Counted from the first letter of the stretch, positions 24,401 through 36,520 are shown. The stretch is DNA of 64,000 nucleotides from Rhynchospora pubera (GCA_028095005.1 CM051459.1:15486699-15550698); one strand, 5' to 3'. The notes: generated from the letters alone by a model not told the origin. Numbers and translations are program-made.

Positions 24401-27147
24401 AATATTTTTAAATTTTTAAAATTATAAACTTATTCTTCACAGTATAAAGAGTTTAAACATATATTATAGTGATCAAATGACTTGAAATGAATGCAAAGTT
24501 TGCTTGAAATTCTCTAATTCTCTCCAGAACACGGATTATTTGCACTTTACGTGAGTAATTGCCATGTATAATTCAATATTTTTGAATTTTTAAGATTATA
24601 AACTTATTCTCCACAGTATAAAGAGTTCAAATATATATTGTAGTGATCAACTGACTTGAAATGAATGCACAATCGCTTGAAATTCTCAAATTCTGTCCAG
24701 AACGCTCATTATTTGCACTTTATGTGAGTAATTGCCTTGTATAATTCAATATTTTTAAATTTTTAAGATTATAAACTTATTCTCCACTGTATAAAGAGTT
24801 TAAATATAGATTATAGTGATCAAATGACCTTAAATGAATGCACAAACATTTGAAATTCTCCAATTCTCTCCATAACGAGCATTATTTGCACTATATGCGC
24901 GTAATTGGCACATATAATTCAATCCTTTTGAGTTTTTAATATCATAAACTCATTATCCACTGTGTAAAGAGAATAAATGTTGATTATTTTGATCACATGA
25001 ATTGAAATGAATGCACAATCGCTTAAAAATTCTCCAATTCTTTTCAGAATGCATATTATTTGCATTATATATGCGTAATTGCCATGTATTATCCGATCCT
25101 TTTGAATTTTTAAGATTATAAGCTTACTCTTCTCTGTATAAAGAGCTTAATTATATATTATTGTTATCCAATGACTTGAAATGAATTCACAATCGTGTGA
25201 AATCCTCCAATCCTGTCCAGAACGTTCATTATTTTCAAATTATGTGCGTAATTGCTATGTATAATCCAATCCTTTTGAATTGTTAAGATTATAAACATAT
25301 TCTCCACTGTAAAAAGAGGTTAAACATAGATTATAGTGATCAAATCACACAAAATGAAAGCACAATAGCATGAAATTCTCCAATTCTGTCCAAAACGCAC
25401 ATTATTTGCAATATATGTACATATATAAATGTATAATATCATCCTTTCGAATTTTTAGGTTTATAAACTTATTCTCCACTGTATAAAGAGCTTTAATTAT
25501 ATTATTGTGATCAAATGACATGAAATTAATGCACAATCACATGAAATGCTCCAATTCTGTCCAGAACGCTCTTTATTAGCACTTTATGTGTGCAAATACC
25601 ATGTATAATTCGATCCTTTTGAATTTTTATGATTATAAACTTATTATCGACTGTACAAAGAGATTAAATATAGATTATAGTGACCAAATTAATCGAAATG
25701 AAAGCACAATCCCTTTAAATTCTCAAATTCTGTCCTGAAATCACATTATTTTGCAATATACGTGCGTAATTGTCATGTATATTCCAATCCTTTTTAAATT
25801 TTAAGATCATAAACTCATTCTCCACTGTATAAAGAGCATATATATAGATTATTATTATCATATGACTTGTAATGAATGCACAATCGCTTGAAATTTTCCA
25901 ATTCTGTCCAGAACGCTCATTATTTGCACTTTATGCGCGCAATTGCCATGTATAATCAAATCCTTTTGAATTTTTAAGATTATGAACTTATTCTCCACTG
26001 TATAATAAGCTTAAATATAGATTATAATGATCAAATGACTTGAAATGATTGCTCAACCACTTGAAATTCTCTAATTCTGTCGAGAACACAAATAATTTGC
26101 ACTATATTTGCGTAATTGCCGTGTATAAACCAATCTTTTTGACTTTTTAAGATCATAGACTCATTCTCCACTGTATCAAGAGTTTAAATATATATTATTG
26201 TGATCAAATAACTTGAAATGAAAGCACAATCGCGTGAAAATGCTCCAATTCTTTCAGAACACTCATTATTTGCACTTTATGTGCGTCATTGCCATTTATA
26301 ATCCAATCCTTTTGAATCTTTAAGATCATAAAGTCATTATTCATTGTATAAAGAGTTTAAATATTTATTATTGTACTCAAATGACTTGAAATGAATGCAC
26401 AATCGTGTGAAATGCTCCAATTCTGTCCAGAACGATTATTTTCACTTTATCTGCATTATTGTCATGTATAATCCAATCTTTTTGGATTTTTAAAATTTTA
26501 AATTACTGTCCACTGTTATAAGGAGCTTGAATATAGATTATAGTGATCAAATTATTTGAAATAAATGTACAATCGCTTGAAATTCACAAATGCGGTCCAG
26601 AACGCACTTTATGCACGACGGGACCGTCTCTTCCTTTCAAGAAGCCTTGGTTAATCTTCCTCCTCCCACCTTCAATCTCACACAGTTTAAACGCATGTTT
26701 AAATCCAAAAACTTCTCGCTCGATGAGTTAATTACACTCTCTGGAGCCCACTCTATCGGTCGAGTCCATTGCTCTTCCTTCACTAGCCGCATATATCCTT
26801 ACAATCCAAGTCGCCCAGATCCAGGCTTTGCGCATGCACTACAACGAGAATGCCCGCAAAATGCAGCTATTAATATTGATTGTCTTGTGCCGCAGGACCA
26901 TGTGACACCAGATGTTTTGGACGTTCAATACTACACCAATGTGCTCAATAACCGGGTACTCTTTTTCTGCGACTATAGCCTGAGTACTGACCCGGTCGCA
27001 AAAGCAACGATGCAGTTGTATTCAACAGACTTTGAGAATGTCCTTTGGAGGCCTAAGTTCATAGCAACCATGTAGAAGCTAAGCCAGTTCAAGGTGCTGA
27101 CTGGAACTCAAGGCCAGATCAGGAAAGCTTGTTCTGCAGTGAATTGA

Positions 27148-27691
27148 TTAAAACTAAATTTAGCGCAAAATTAATGAATCTATATTTGGGCTTATTGACG
27201 AATGACGATGCTCTAATTAATTAGAATTTTCTGTACTTATTGGAAGTTTGGAACTTCAATATAATTAAGATATGAACGGGACTAATTAATCAAAAATTAC
27301 ATCTTTTGAAGAATATTTTTATAGGTACAATATACTAGTTAAGAAGTTAATTTTTTAAAAAAATTTGAGTGACATGCAATTTACTAATTAAGAGGTTAGT
27401 TTATTTTGAAATTTGAGTGCCATGGTGATATTTGGATCCAACAAATTCATTAATTAAGCCGACAGATCTCCAGAAGCCTTGATGCAGAATCAAAATCCCA
27501 TTAGCATAATTCCCAATCTTGGTCGATCGGTTACGGAACTCCTTGATTGACAAGCACTACACACGCATCGGTTCCATGATCTTGACGCGCCGAATGCGAC
27601 TCGCATGTCAGGACAAAATAAAAGTACCATTTTGCTCCTGTACAGAATTAGTCTTAGCCCTTAGGCTCTTAGCAAGTAGACCATATTAGGC
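27148..27691. other. 3' flank of the peroxidase relic, no gene
   Basis: AT-rich downstream sequence. Contains two similar phrases, 'ctagttaagaagttaatttt' and 'ctaattaagaggttagttta', about 60 bp apart. No supported gene. Confidence 0.45.
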
Positions 27692-27787
27692 TTAATTCTT
27701 CCTACTTTGTTTTTTCTTCCGAAAAGCATATCTTATCCTGTCAAAAACATCCATAAATAGAAAACCAAAGACATGGCAAATTGGCAA

Positions 27788-30700
27788 TAGACTAACGTAG
27801 ACGACGGTGGCGAAAGTAGAAACTTTCGCTATCCGTTTCGCTAACATAGCGTAAGTACAAAATTTTTCGTTACACGTTGCGTATTTTGAACGAAAGTTAA
27901 AAAAATTTCGCTGATCGTTTCGCTTGGAATCGCGAAAAAAACGATCAACCGCGATCAAATTTAAATTTCGCTGTGAAGACACAGTTCATATAAGATATGA
28001 CAAAGAATAATTCAAAAAAATGCACTAAAATACTTAAAAAAAAGAGCACAATAATAGAAGACTGTAAACGCATGTTTCATTTAAAAAATACATCAAAATA
28101 ATTTCAAACTAATACCTAATTTAACAAGGGATTATTTCCATATGAATTATGGTGGTCTCAGTTATAAGTTCAAATCATTGGGGAGATATCAACAAACCCA
28201 ATAATTCCAACTGACCCATCGAAATTACTAAGTAAGAGTCTCATCCCCTCGAACAAGCACTTGACAATTTTGTACCCTTCATCATTGACCCATCCATATA
28301 GAATTAATCCCATTGTTAAATTAACAGACTCTCCTTAGTCCTATAGGCACCAAAATAAACAAAAAACCAATTGTTTCTTTATCAAAATAAAAAAAACAAA
28401 CTTGCAATCACCAAGTTCACCAAGTTCAACTGTTAAAAAATCATAACACAAAGATCATTCAATAATCTCATCAATTGCATCATCATCTGCATCACCAAGT
28501 TCACCACCACTTTCTACATTAATATCAAACAAAATAGAAATTAGTAATAATTGAATTGAATTAAAATAGAAATTAATTATAATTAAAAATAATACCAATC
28601 ACTGCTGTCCTCAACCAATTCTGTGCACACACTAGAGCTTCAATGCTCTCATCATTCAATGAGCTTCTAGTTGGGCTAAGTGTTCTACCAGCAGTACTGA
28701 AGGTTGACTCTGATGCCATAGTACTAATTGGTACAACCAATATGTCCCTAGCTAACTTAGACAAAACTGGATATTTAGGGGCTTTTAATTTCCACCATGA
28801 CAAAATGTCAAAGTCATCATCCAAGATACAAGGATCAAGTGGTTCAGATAGATACTGATCAAGCTCAGACAAGATGGGGTTAGCCTGCTTCTTATCATTT
28901 AAGAAAATTTTCAAACCAGCCCTTGAATCAGTTTCTTCCTTTGATCCACTAGAACTGAAAAGAAGACATTTTCAACTTTGATTGCAACACACATAACAAA
29001 ATAAAAAATATATATACATATCAGATGTGCTAGTGGAGTACCTTGGTGATGTACTTTGACTAGTTTGGCTTTGTGACTGTGGTTGTTTGTTGTTTGAGAT
29101 CAAATACTCGTTGAACAAATCATCAAAGCAAGTCTTCAAGTTGGTCATAAATGATTGTTATCTCTTCAGGATGCAACATTTTGAAGTAGTACTCAACCAC
29201 TGCTAGCTTACATCTTGGATCTAGAGAACAAGCAAGAGCCAACAGAACACTTCCAATTTCCCAATACTTGTTCCACTTCTGGAACATTTTTTGTCCCATA
29301 TTCACAACAAATGTATATGGACTACTATTCATTTTTTGAATATTCAGATAAACCTCACAGAAATCAGGAAAATACAAATTCAAGGTTGGATACTTGGCCC
29401 CACTCAATCTTAGAGTTGAATCATAGAAGACTTTCAAATGTCCATGTAGGGCTTTCACATGATCCCAATCCTTATCAGATGGACAAAAAGAATAAGTCTT
29501 ATCTAACTCTGCATACTTTATGATAGCATCCTTCAATTGTAATGCCAACTCCAGCATAATATATGTGGAGTTCCACCTGGTCTGCACATCCCATGCTGGT
29601 TTCTTATCAGGAGCATTTACCTGAAAATAAACATAGACAAGGTCTAATTGAAACACATTAAAATAACATTAAAATAAATGAAATAAAAAAAAATTACCTG
29701 AGAAGCAGCCAACTTGAACTTCTCCATTCTAGGTTGTGAATGCCTAATAAATTTCATGGTTTCCCTTATGGCATCTATCTCACCAGACATCACACTCAAA
29801 CCATCTTGCACAATCAGATTTAAAATGTGGCATCCACATCTTAGATGAAATATGTGACCATCACAAGGTAGGTTCTTTCTAAAATGACTCTTACTCAACA
29901 AGTCCTTGATGGCAGCATCATTTGCAGATGCATTGTCCAACACCAAACTAAAAGCTTTTTGTCTAAGTTCCACAAAACTAACATATCATAAATGGCTTAT
30001 GAAATGTGTTTTCCAGTGTGAGGAGAGGGCATTGGTGTAAAGGTGAGAAGTCTTTTCCTCAACTTCCAATTGTCATCAATAAAATGACAAGTGAGAGCCA
30101 TGAAAGCCCTATCTTTACCCTTACAAGTCCACAAATCACTAGTGAAACTAAACTTACAATCCATATTCCCAAGTAATTCATACAATTTTAACTTCTCTTC
30201 CTCATAAACACCCATACAATCTGACCTAAGTGTGGTCCTTGATGGTATTTTAAAACAAGGCTGCAGATCAGTTGCAAAAACTTTCAAAAAATGATGTGTT
30301 GCACTGTTAAAAGGGTACTCATGGCCAATTACCATATTTGCCAAGTTTTTTCTACTTCTTTTCTGGTCAAATTGCCAAACTGAAGGCTTGGGTTGACCTG
30401 ACAATTATACAATACATTATACATATTAGTGCCAAATGCTAAGTAACAATTATACATTATTGGTGACAACTGACAAGTGCCAAGTGAGAAGTATACCTTC
30501 ACCACTGCCAAGTGCAAGCAGTCTCTGCAAGGCATCAGGTTTCATCCTTTTTGTGGGTGGCATTTTTTTACAACCACCCTGACAATGATGCAACAGTGAG
30601 CTAGTGCTCCTAGAGTTGCCTTGCAAATATTCAATGCCACAATACTTACAAGTGGCTGTATAGTCACCATGTTCATCTTTCTCTGTACTATCAAAGTGTT

Positions 30701-32353
30701 CCCACACTTTTGATTTCCTTGGATTTTTCCTCTTTTTTTTTGCTGCTGAATCAGCATTATCAGCAGCAGGTTGAGGTTCATTTGGGGTTGGAGTACCAGT
30801 ACCACCATCAGTATTTGGGGTTGGGGTACCAGTACCACCATCAGCCAGTTCAGCATCAATTTGGATCCTTTCAATTTCCTCTGCAGTTTCAAAATGCAAT
30901 CCTGGTCCCATACTATAAATTGGAAGCAATCAAGTCATACATACCAGATTACTAGAGATATAATCTTAAACAGTTCAACTTACTCTCTACTCTACATAAC
31001 CATAACATGCTTGCAAAGGTGTGTCATGGGAGACATCCACGCCTGGCAACTATGAAACAAGGCACATAGCAAGCACAATTGCACAAACATTCAAAGTTTC
31101 AAACACACAAAGCAGAAGCATACAACATATAAATAACATTAACAAGCACACATATGAGTGGCATTAACATACTGTCAGGAATGGATGTTTTCCATGCCAC
31201 ACGCCAATAACAAGCAGAAGTATTAAAAACATAAAAAAAATCATACTCATCATCTATTAGATCAAAATCTTCCTCTTGCACACTCCCTCTCTGTGAGTCA
31301 GCCATGTCAGGGTACTTTGAGATTTATGTAAATTTCCTACAATTACAAAGAGTCACAAAACACAACAAGAAAAGAATTAAAACCCAAAAAAAAAATAAAC
31401 AACTAATAAAATTAAAATCAAAATAGAAGTTATGAAGTTAATACCTTTCTGTCTCTCTTTACTTTCGTTCTTCTTTTTTTCCTACAAAGAAGAAGAAGTA
31501 AAATTAAACTTAAGTTAAGAACCAATAGATAAAAAAATCGGAAAAAATTAAAATAAGATAGAAAATCAGAGAAGAAATACCTTTCTCTCTCTCTCTCTTC
31601 CTCTTTTCCTTCCTTCCTTCCTTCCTTTCTGCCTTGTTTCTTCATCTTATAACTTATATAGCCAACAGACCCTGACTGATCGACTACTCTGTCACCAGTC
31701 TCACAAAAACTAGCAATCATTAACCTTTCTCAAGCCTTTTAAGCTACCAAGCCTACACTTAAGCTAAGATTTTGGAAACCAAGAGACAGAGAGTACTAAT
31801 AAGTCTAGGGTTTCGATAGTAATGATGAGGATTTCATCGAAACCAACAGAAAAGGAGGAAAATCAAACATCGAGATGACTCGATGTCATCAATCGTCAAT
31901 CATCAGCTCTCCAAGAGCATGCGTGAGAGAGAGAGAGAGAGAGAGACAGAGAAGATAGACAGGGAAGATAGAGAGACAAAAGGAGATCTCGAATCGACAG
32001 AGGCAACTGAAAAGACATGGCGCCGCTTCAGAGAGAGAGAGGCGGAGAAAAATAGATTAGGGTTTGATCTCTCTCTCCCCAGTGGGCCAATATCAATATA
32101 TATACATAAATTATATTAATTATGTTAAATAATTTAATATTAATTAATATAATAAATAATAACTCGTTTTCGCGAAAGTATACGAAACAAAAGGACATAA
32201 TTTCGTAAATCGTTACGCTAAACTCACGAAATCAGAAAACCTTCCGTAGATCGTTTCGCTAACCCTGACGAAATCAAAAAATCTTTCGTAGATCGTTCCG
32301 CAGCAGACGAAACACACGGAATTACGTAATTATTTTTTCGTTGTGCAGGCCTA
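27788..32353 (-). mobile_element. 4,566 bp hAT transposon
   Basis: Flanked by an exact 8 bp target duplication ATTGGCAA at 27780-27787 and 32354-32361. Termini are short and imperfect: TAGACTAACG at one end and TAGGCCTGCA (read inward) at the other. Both subterminal regions carry many TTTCGC/GCGAAA and CGTTTCG motifs (27,815-27,960 and 32,165-32,345), as expected of transposase-binding sites. The interior holds a decayed hAT transposase on the minus strand, a (CCTT)/(CT) tract at about 31,580-31,628 and a (GA) tract at 31,927-31,948. Confidence 0.9.
28455..31305 (-). pseudogene. hAT transposase, six exons, decayed
   Basis: Exons read on the minus strand: 31305-31247 (MADSQRGSVQEEDFDLIDD), 30912-30497, 30397-29698, 29620-29042, 28954-28596 and 28514-28455, all with GT-AG borders. 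Exon 2 encodes a BED zinc finger (VWEHF, CKYCGIEY, TSSLLHHCQGGC). Exon 3 has TSDLWTC, LVLDNASAND and the RCGCHILNLIVQDGL motif of the RNase-H-like core. Exon 4 has WDVQTRWNSTY and the helical insert. Exon 5 has the C-terminal dimerisation region (ISTMASESTFSTAGR, SLNDESIEALVCAQNWL). The last exon is acidic, ending DAIDEIIE. Damage: an in-frame TAA at 29999-29997, a one-base shift in the A-run near 29,957, and another near 29,145. Introns remain phase-consistent at 1/2, 2/3 and 5/6, so decay is recent. It cannot make full-length enzyme. Confidence 0.9.
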
Positions 32354-32421
32354 ATTGGCAATACGACATCGTGGAATATATCGAGTGTTTTCAATATCTT
32401 GAAAGCAATACTTTCGGCCAC

Positions 32422-32808
32422 CTGCTGCGCTGCTGCTGCTTAGTGCAGACGCGATAGGCATATTGTCTTTCTCAGAAGAAGGCGCCCAGAAGACACTGTG
32501 TAATTTGTGTGTGTGTGTTGTGACAGATTACAGGCTAGGCAAAAAACAAAAGTAAGACCTTTGATATAGTGTCTAGACGACTATAGACTCTGGGACGGTT
32601 GCCTGATGTTCTCAGTCTGTGTCGCTGGTAATTTATCTGATGGCCACCATTGTACAGTAAATGACATGATCTAACTAGCAATTAAAATGTATATTAAAGA
32701 ATGTTAATTAGCAAAACCTATATATGCGTTTTTATGTTTTTTTTTCTTGTCAGATATCCCTACAATTTTATTTTCTTTGAAGCTCCTTACTCTTTTTTTA
32801 TTCATATA
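32422..32808. other. Intergenic, nothing recognised
   Basis: Contains a CTG/CAG-rich patch (32,420-32,440) and a short (GT) run near 32,510. No supported gene. Confidence 0.45.
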
Positions 32809-32990
32809 GGCTTCGTTTGGATGCGTTGAGAATAAGGTAGGAAGAAGGAAGAAGGGAAGAAATTTATTGAGAAGGGGTAAATTTATTGGTAAGTGTGTAA
32901 CTTTTGTGAAGAATTTGGATGGTTATAAATAAATTTATTGGTAAAAAGTGGTTATTCCTTATTCCGGAAAGAAGGCATCCAAACGGAGCC
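32809..32990. mobile_element. 182 bp MITE related to the 2060-2376 element
   Basis: Starts GGCTTCGTTTGGAT and ends ATCCAAACGGAGCC, the same termini as the Harbinger-like MITE at 2060-2376, with a similar purine-rich interior ('aggaagaaggaagaaggg', 'aagtgtgtaactttt'). Flanked by ATA on both sides, not the usual TTA/TAA, in an AT-repeat where the true duplication is hard to see. Confidence 0.65.
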
Positions 32991-33758
32991 ATATATATAT
33001 CTCGTTGGTTATGGTAGTAAAAAAAAACATGTCATTTCATTACTAAAATCACTACTAGAATGTTAATTATTTGCTTCGCAAAAAGGCGTTACTATTCCGA
33101 CACGAAAAGATATCCGTGTCCACCAAAAGACGCTACCTAAGCGACTCCGATACTCTAGCCGCTAATAATAAACATCTGTGTCGCGAGGACGCGGATTTCT
33201 TAACGCGTCCCTATATCTGTGTCGGGATAACGACGCATACCATGTTCTCTGATCGCTTATTCAAACAGTAAGCGCGTCCCTATTTAGAAGTTACAATGTC
33301 GGTATACCGACGTCTTTATTAAGCGACCCAGATAATATATTGTCAGAATTTATCGGGGCCCGCAAACTATATTTGTCGGAATACCGACACCTTTGATCAG
33401 CGACATAGATAATATATTGTCCAAATTTAATGGGGCCCACTGTATCCGTGTTTTTCTACATTACTGTATATTAGATAAAAAAACGTCAGCATACTGACGC
33501 CATTGTTGATAGACACATCAATTACATTTATACAGCCATTCAATTATTCCCGATACCAATTTGGTACCACACTATTTAATTCATACGATTTTAATTAGTC
33601 ACAGCTATTTTGGAATTGTCAGCCATACACATAATTCACATTGAATCAAACAAAAATCACACAAATATATATTGTGCATTGAATTGCAAATCATCATCCA
33701 ATAGAAATAATAAAATTATTCATATGTTTAGAATTCAAAACCAAAATTCATAGTCTAT

Positions 33759-36520
33759 TTAGCTTAAATTATCATATCCAGGCACATAATCATGCTCAAC
33801 TTGCTTGCGCGAAGAATTAGTAAGCAGCGCTGTGTATTTTTTCATAGCATTTGACGTGCTTGCAGATGCTGCACTTAAATCTTCTTCATGTGTGGTCCCC
33901 TGTGAAGTGTTGTTGTCAATTGGTGGTATTGCCAAACTTCTGTTTTGCTGAAAAATTGATCAAACATGGAAGCAAGCAAGCACATTAATAAAGTTAAACA
34001 AAACTAATAACCAAGCAAGCACATTAAAAAATTGATCAAACCAGAAACTATACAAGCTCATTTAGGTATTTATTCTTGTTATTTTCTAATCATTTACTAT
34101 TAATTTAACAAAAAAGCTGACACCAAAGCCAATATTTTTTTTACCTATTCAATGAAGTGTAGACATATATATATATATCAAGGTACTTGACAGTAATGTA
34201 CTAATTTCATACTAGTAATATCCCAAAATGTATAGTATACTTATTTTGGTAAAATAAATTCAAAGGTTAGTATAATCATTTTAGTAAAATAAATCTAAAG
34301 AATAATTATTAACTACTAAGGTCACACAATCTCCAATACAAGCATTTCATACTACCTACTATAATGATGCAACTCATTATTAACTGCTAAGGTCTTTTGA
34401 TTATTTTGTACCTGACAAACTCGAAGCAAAAATCAGTCTCTTCCAATGCAAGCAACAGTCCTTGACATCGACCATCAGTGAGGCTCCACAATCATCTCCT
34501 AGAAAAATGATGATACCACTAGTAATTAAACGAAGTTATTAGCTATGACAATGATTGCAGTTATGTTTTCATCTAAGTAATTAAACCCTAAACTCAAGTC
34601 TAAATCCTTACGGCAATGAAACATTTACCTCTGCAAGTAATTCAACAAGAAAAATATATTTATCCATCAAACTACATATCTTATAAAACCTACGAGTCTG
34701 TCTTCATTTGATGTATTAATTTTAATTAATACAACCAAATCAATGACACTTACCAACAGTATCCTTGCTAAGACTTTCATAGTACCACATGTGGCTACAC
34801 AGAATCATGTAATCCAAGTAAACACTTTTAATCTCCTATTACCTAAGTGAATAGTCTTATATTTGACCTATGGGGATAATAAAAAAATTTAAGAAATTAA
34901 AATTTGATGTTGAGGATTACCTAAAATACATATCACTGATCTGGAAGTGTAAAAAGTGCAATAGATTACTATATTTTCAAACTTAAAGCACAATACTGAA
35001 GACAATAAAATTTAAATGTAAGATGTTAGATGCTTATTAAAGTAGTTACCTAAACATCTCATCAACTGACTCAATTTTAGAACTAACACAGTGATTATCC
35101 TTCTTTGTTGGTGCTTGAAAGAAACTCTTCTTGGAGATCAGACACCTGAGGTATGAAATAAAATAAAAAAAGATTTTAATTGCTAATAACCAACAACAGA
35201 ACATATCATTCTGACACAAATCATTCCTCACTAGTGTTTGAAAGATTTTAATGCTCAAAATCACAAACATACTAAGATCAACAAAAGTTCTATATCATAT
35301 AATTTGAATTCCTATTTTGATCCAAGTGGATCTTCTTACAAAATCTATTGTTTGTATATATTTGTATCAATTTGTATCAATGCATTTTCTAATACATTAA
35401 AAATTTATAATTCAAATATATTTTTAATACAACCTTAAATAGAAGGTTGTTAAAGTTGCTTCTTTCTTTATGCTGACTATTCCTGAGGTAAAAAAAAATA
35501 AATAAAGAGCAAGTATTAGTTTGTATGCAAGTATCAGTTTGTATAAATTTGTGCTCATCTACAAACTTATAATTTAAGATTTTTCAGAGGCATAGTATAA
35601 GTTTGAAGAGAAGCCAAAACTTGGTACTAATTTGTCAATGCATCAAATGACAGTACACCTTTTAGAGATAGGCCAAATAACTCAAGCATGTTACACAAGA
35701 CCAAATTAATCAAGAACTATGTATGCATTATCATCGAATTAACTAATCAAGCCATTAGTTACACAAAATGATTCAATTCAAGAGCGAATTGAACTAATCA
35801 GATAATACAAAAAACATCAAACAAAGACTAAGCAAGTGAAAGGAAAAATTAAACCAATTAAGTAACGAAAGGGAAGAGACCTCAAGCAAGAGGAGAGAGC
35901 TCAGTCAGACAGCCTACAAGCGCCATGGCCACCACCATTCAATTACCATTGAGCCTCCTTCACCTATATGAGGCAAATGCTTTTCCTCTAGATAATTTTC
36001 TGTATAATAAGATGTTGTCACAAGAAAATTTTCTTACAAAGAGTTCCACAACTGTAAAATTCGAGTCTTATCCTTGCATATTGGATTAACTTTTGTTAAG
36101 TTAATTAGCTTGATGTTTAGAATAATCACACAGAAAATGAAAAATACAAAAAAAAACTTATAGAGATATGTATAAGTATAAACAGAGATCAAGTTTAAAA
36201 CATAATAATAAAAAAAATTCTAACCAGATGCCATGACTCATTTTTCTCAACATGACCATGGTTTTGATGATAGATCCTAATCCGCATGTGGTCAGTACAC
36301 AAATGCAAAACTAATTAATTTTTGAATTGTAAAAAAAAATTACTGGAAATGAAAAAAAGAAAGGAGAAGGATTTGATAAGAACCCCCTCATCTCCGACCA
36401 TCTTCGACGGGAAGCACGGTCGATCACTAGACGCGACCTGTGAGGAATCCTCCAAGCATGGAAAGCACCGCCACCGCCATGGTTCGAGTCTGTTTTCTTG
36501 GAAGAGGAGGAGCAAGGAAG
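33759..36520 (-). other. Exon-like pieces inside the CACTA element, unresolved
   Basis: Minus-strand stretches with good splice borders: 35145-35050 (LISKKSFFQAPTKKD, SKIESVDEMF), 34498-34412 (GDDCGASLMVDVKDCCLHWK) and 33947-33759 (RSLAIPPIDNNTSQG, SNAMKKYTALLTNSSRKQ, stop at 33759). A GC-richer patch at 36,330-36,540 with a CT-rich leader on the minus strand could be the first exon (a MAVAVLSMLGG start at about 36,480). However, the reading phases of the three pieces do not chain. Either exons are missing, the transcript is noncoding, or the gene has decayed. I do not recognise a family. It could be element-encoded (the accessory CACTA gene is fast-evolving) or a captured host gene. Confidence 0.3.

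Larger units (their letters stand above)
7632..26613 (+). repeat. 18,982 bp satellite array, ~174 bp monomer, about 109 copies
   Basis: Head-to-tail array in one orientation. Successive starts of GATCAAATGACTTGAAATGA-type blocks at 7638, 7811, 7986, 8160 and 8332 give steps of 172-175 bp. Other conserved blocks are 'tctgtccagaacgc', 'cattatttgca', 'atgtgcgtaattgccatgta', 'ccaatccttttgaattttta' and 'ctccactgtataaagag'. Monomers are AT-rich and diverged by many substitutions and short indels; a few are truncated (about 12,370-12,420, 12,640, 15,570, 15,910, 21,280, 23,050-23,110, 23,845 and 24,110). The left edge abuts codons for SYDVPTGR and the right edge abuts HDGTVSS of the peroxidase, with no target duplication. 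The length is nucleosome-sized, as in many plant satellites. The short minus-strand ORFs that recur with the monomer are not genes. Confidence 0.95.
5367..27147 (+). pseudogene. Class III peroxidase relic, split by three insertions
   Basis: Exon pieces together cover most of a secreted plant peroxidase, the family that oxidises phenolics with H2O2 in the cell wall or vacuole. Pieces are: 5367-5427 (acceptor 'caatag', then DFYNTTCPKAEETIR); 5755-5836 (NAITTVLNG to RLHFHDCFVG, holding the distal haem-pocket Arg and His); intron 5837-7210 (gt...ag, phase 0); 7211-7308 (GCD... LRGFELIDAAKA); 7510-7631 (AAVEAICPGVVSCTDILAF, ARD, SYDVPTGR); and 26614-27147 (HDGTVSS, LSGAHSIGR with the proximal His, C-terminal VLTGTQGQIRKACSAVN). 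Between pieces lie a hAT-like insertion, a Mutator-like MITE and a 19 kb satellite. An in-frame TAG at 27073-27075 removes the last 23 codons. No signal peptide exon was found. Family identity is certain; the exact paralogue is not. It cannot make a normal peroxidase. Confidence 0.93.
27692..32421 (-). pseudogene. Open reading frame split by the hAT insertion, unrecognised
   Basis: On the minus strand, coding sequence runs from an acceptor-like 'gcgcag' at about 32,425 through VAESIAFKILKTLDIFHDV to VLPI at 32,354. After the hAT element and one 8 bp duplication it continues in the same frame from 27,787: CHVFGFLFMDVFDRIRYAFR and a basic tail, stop at 27,692. The rejoined piece of about 53 codons has no stops, a hydrophobic stretch, and looks like a terminal exon. 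I do not recognise the family and saw no upstream exons. Only the two end segments belong to it. Confidence 0.4.

Noticed and set aside
8162..26000. Many 60-100 codon minus-strand ORFs repeating HFKSFDHYNLYLSSLYS-like and CNYAHKMQIMSVLDRI-like phrases
   Set aside because: They recur with the satellite monomer and change frame from unit to unit. They are translations of the repeat, not genes.
7632..26613. CRISPR array
   Set aside because: Monomers are contiguous and similar along their full length, with no short repeat plus unique spacer pattern, and the DNA is a plant nuclear sequence.
7632..26613. Centromere core
   Set aside because: The monomer size fits, but nothing in the sequence shows centromere function, and a ~19 kb array is small for one.
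7632..26613. Helitron or other transposon carrying the satellite
   Set aside because: The junctions show no A|T insertion context, no TC start or CTRR end, and no target duplication or inverted termini.
30710..31055. Plus-strand ORFs with repeated GLEYQYHHQ / WGWSTSTTIS
   Set aside because: Antisense shadows of the threonine-proline repeat in the transposase N-terminal exon.
31883..32119. ORF rich in RERERETEK
   Set aside because: Translated (GA)n microsatellite inside the hAT element.
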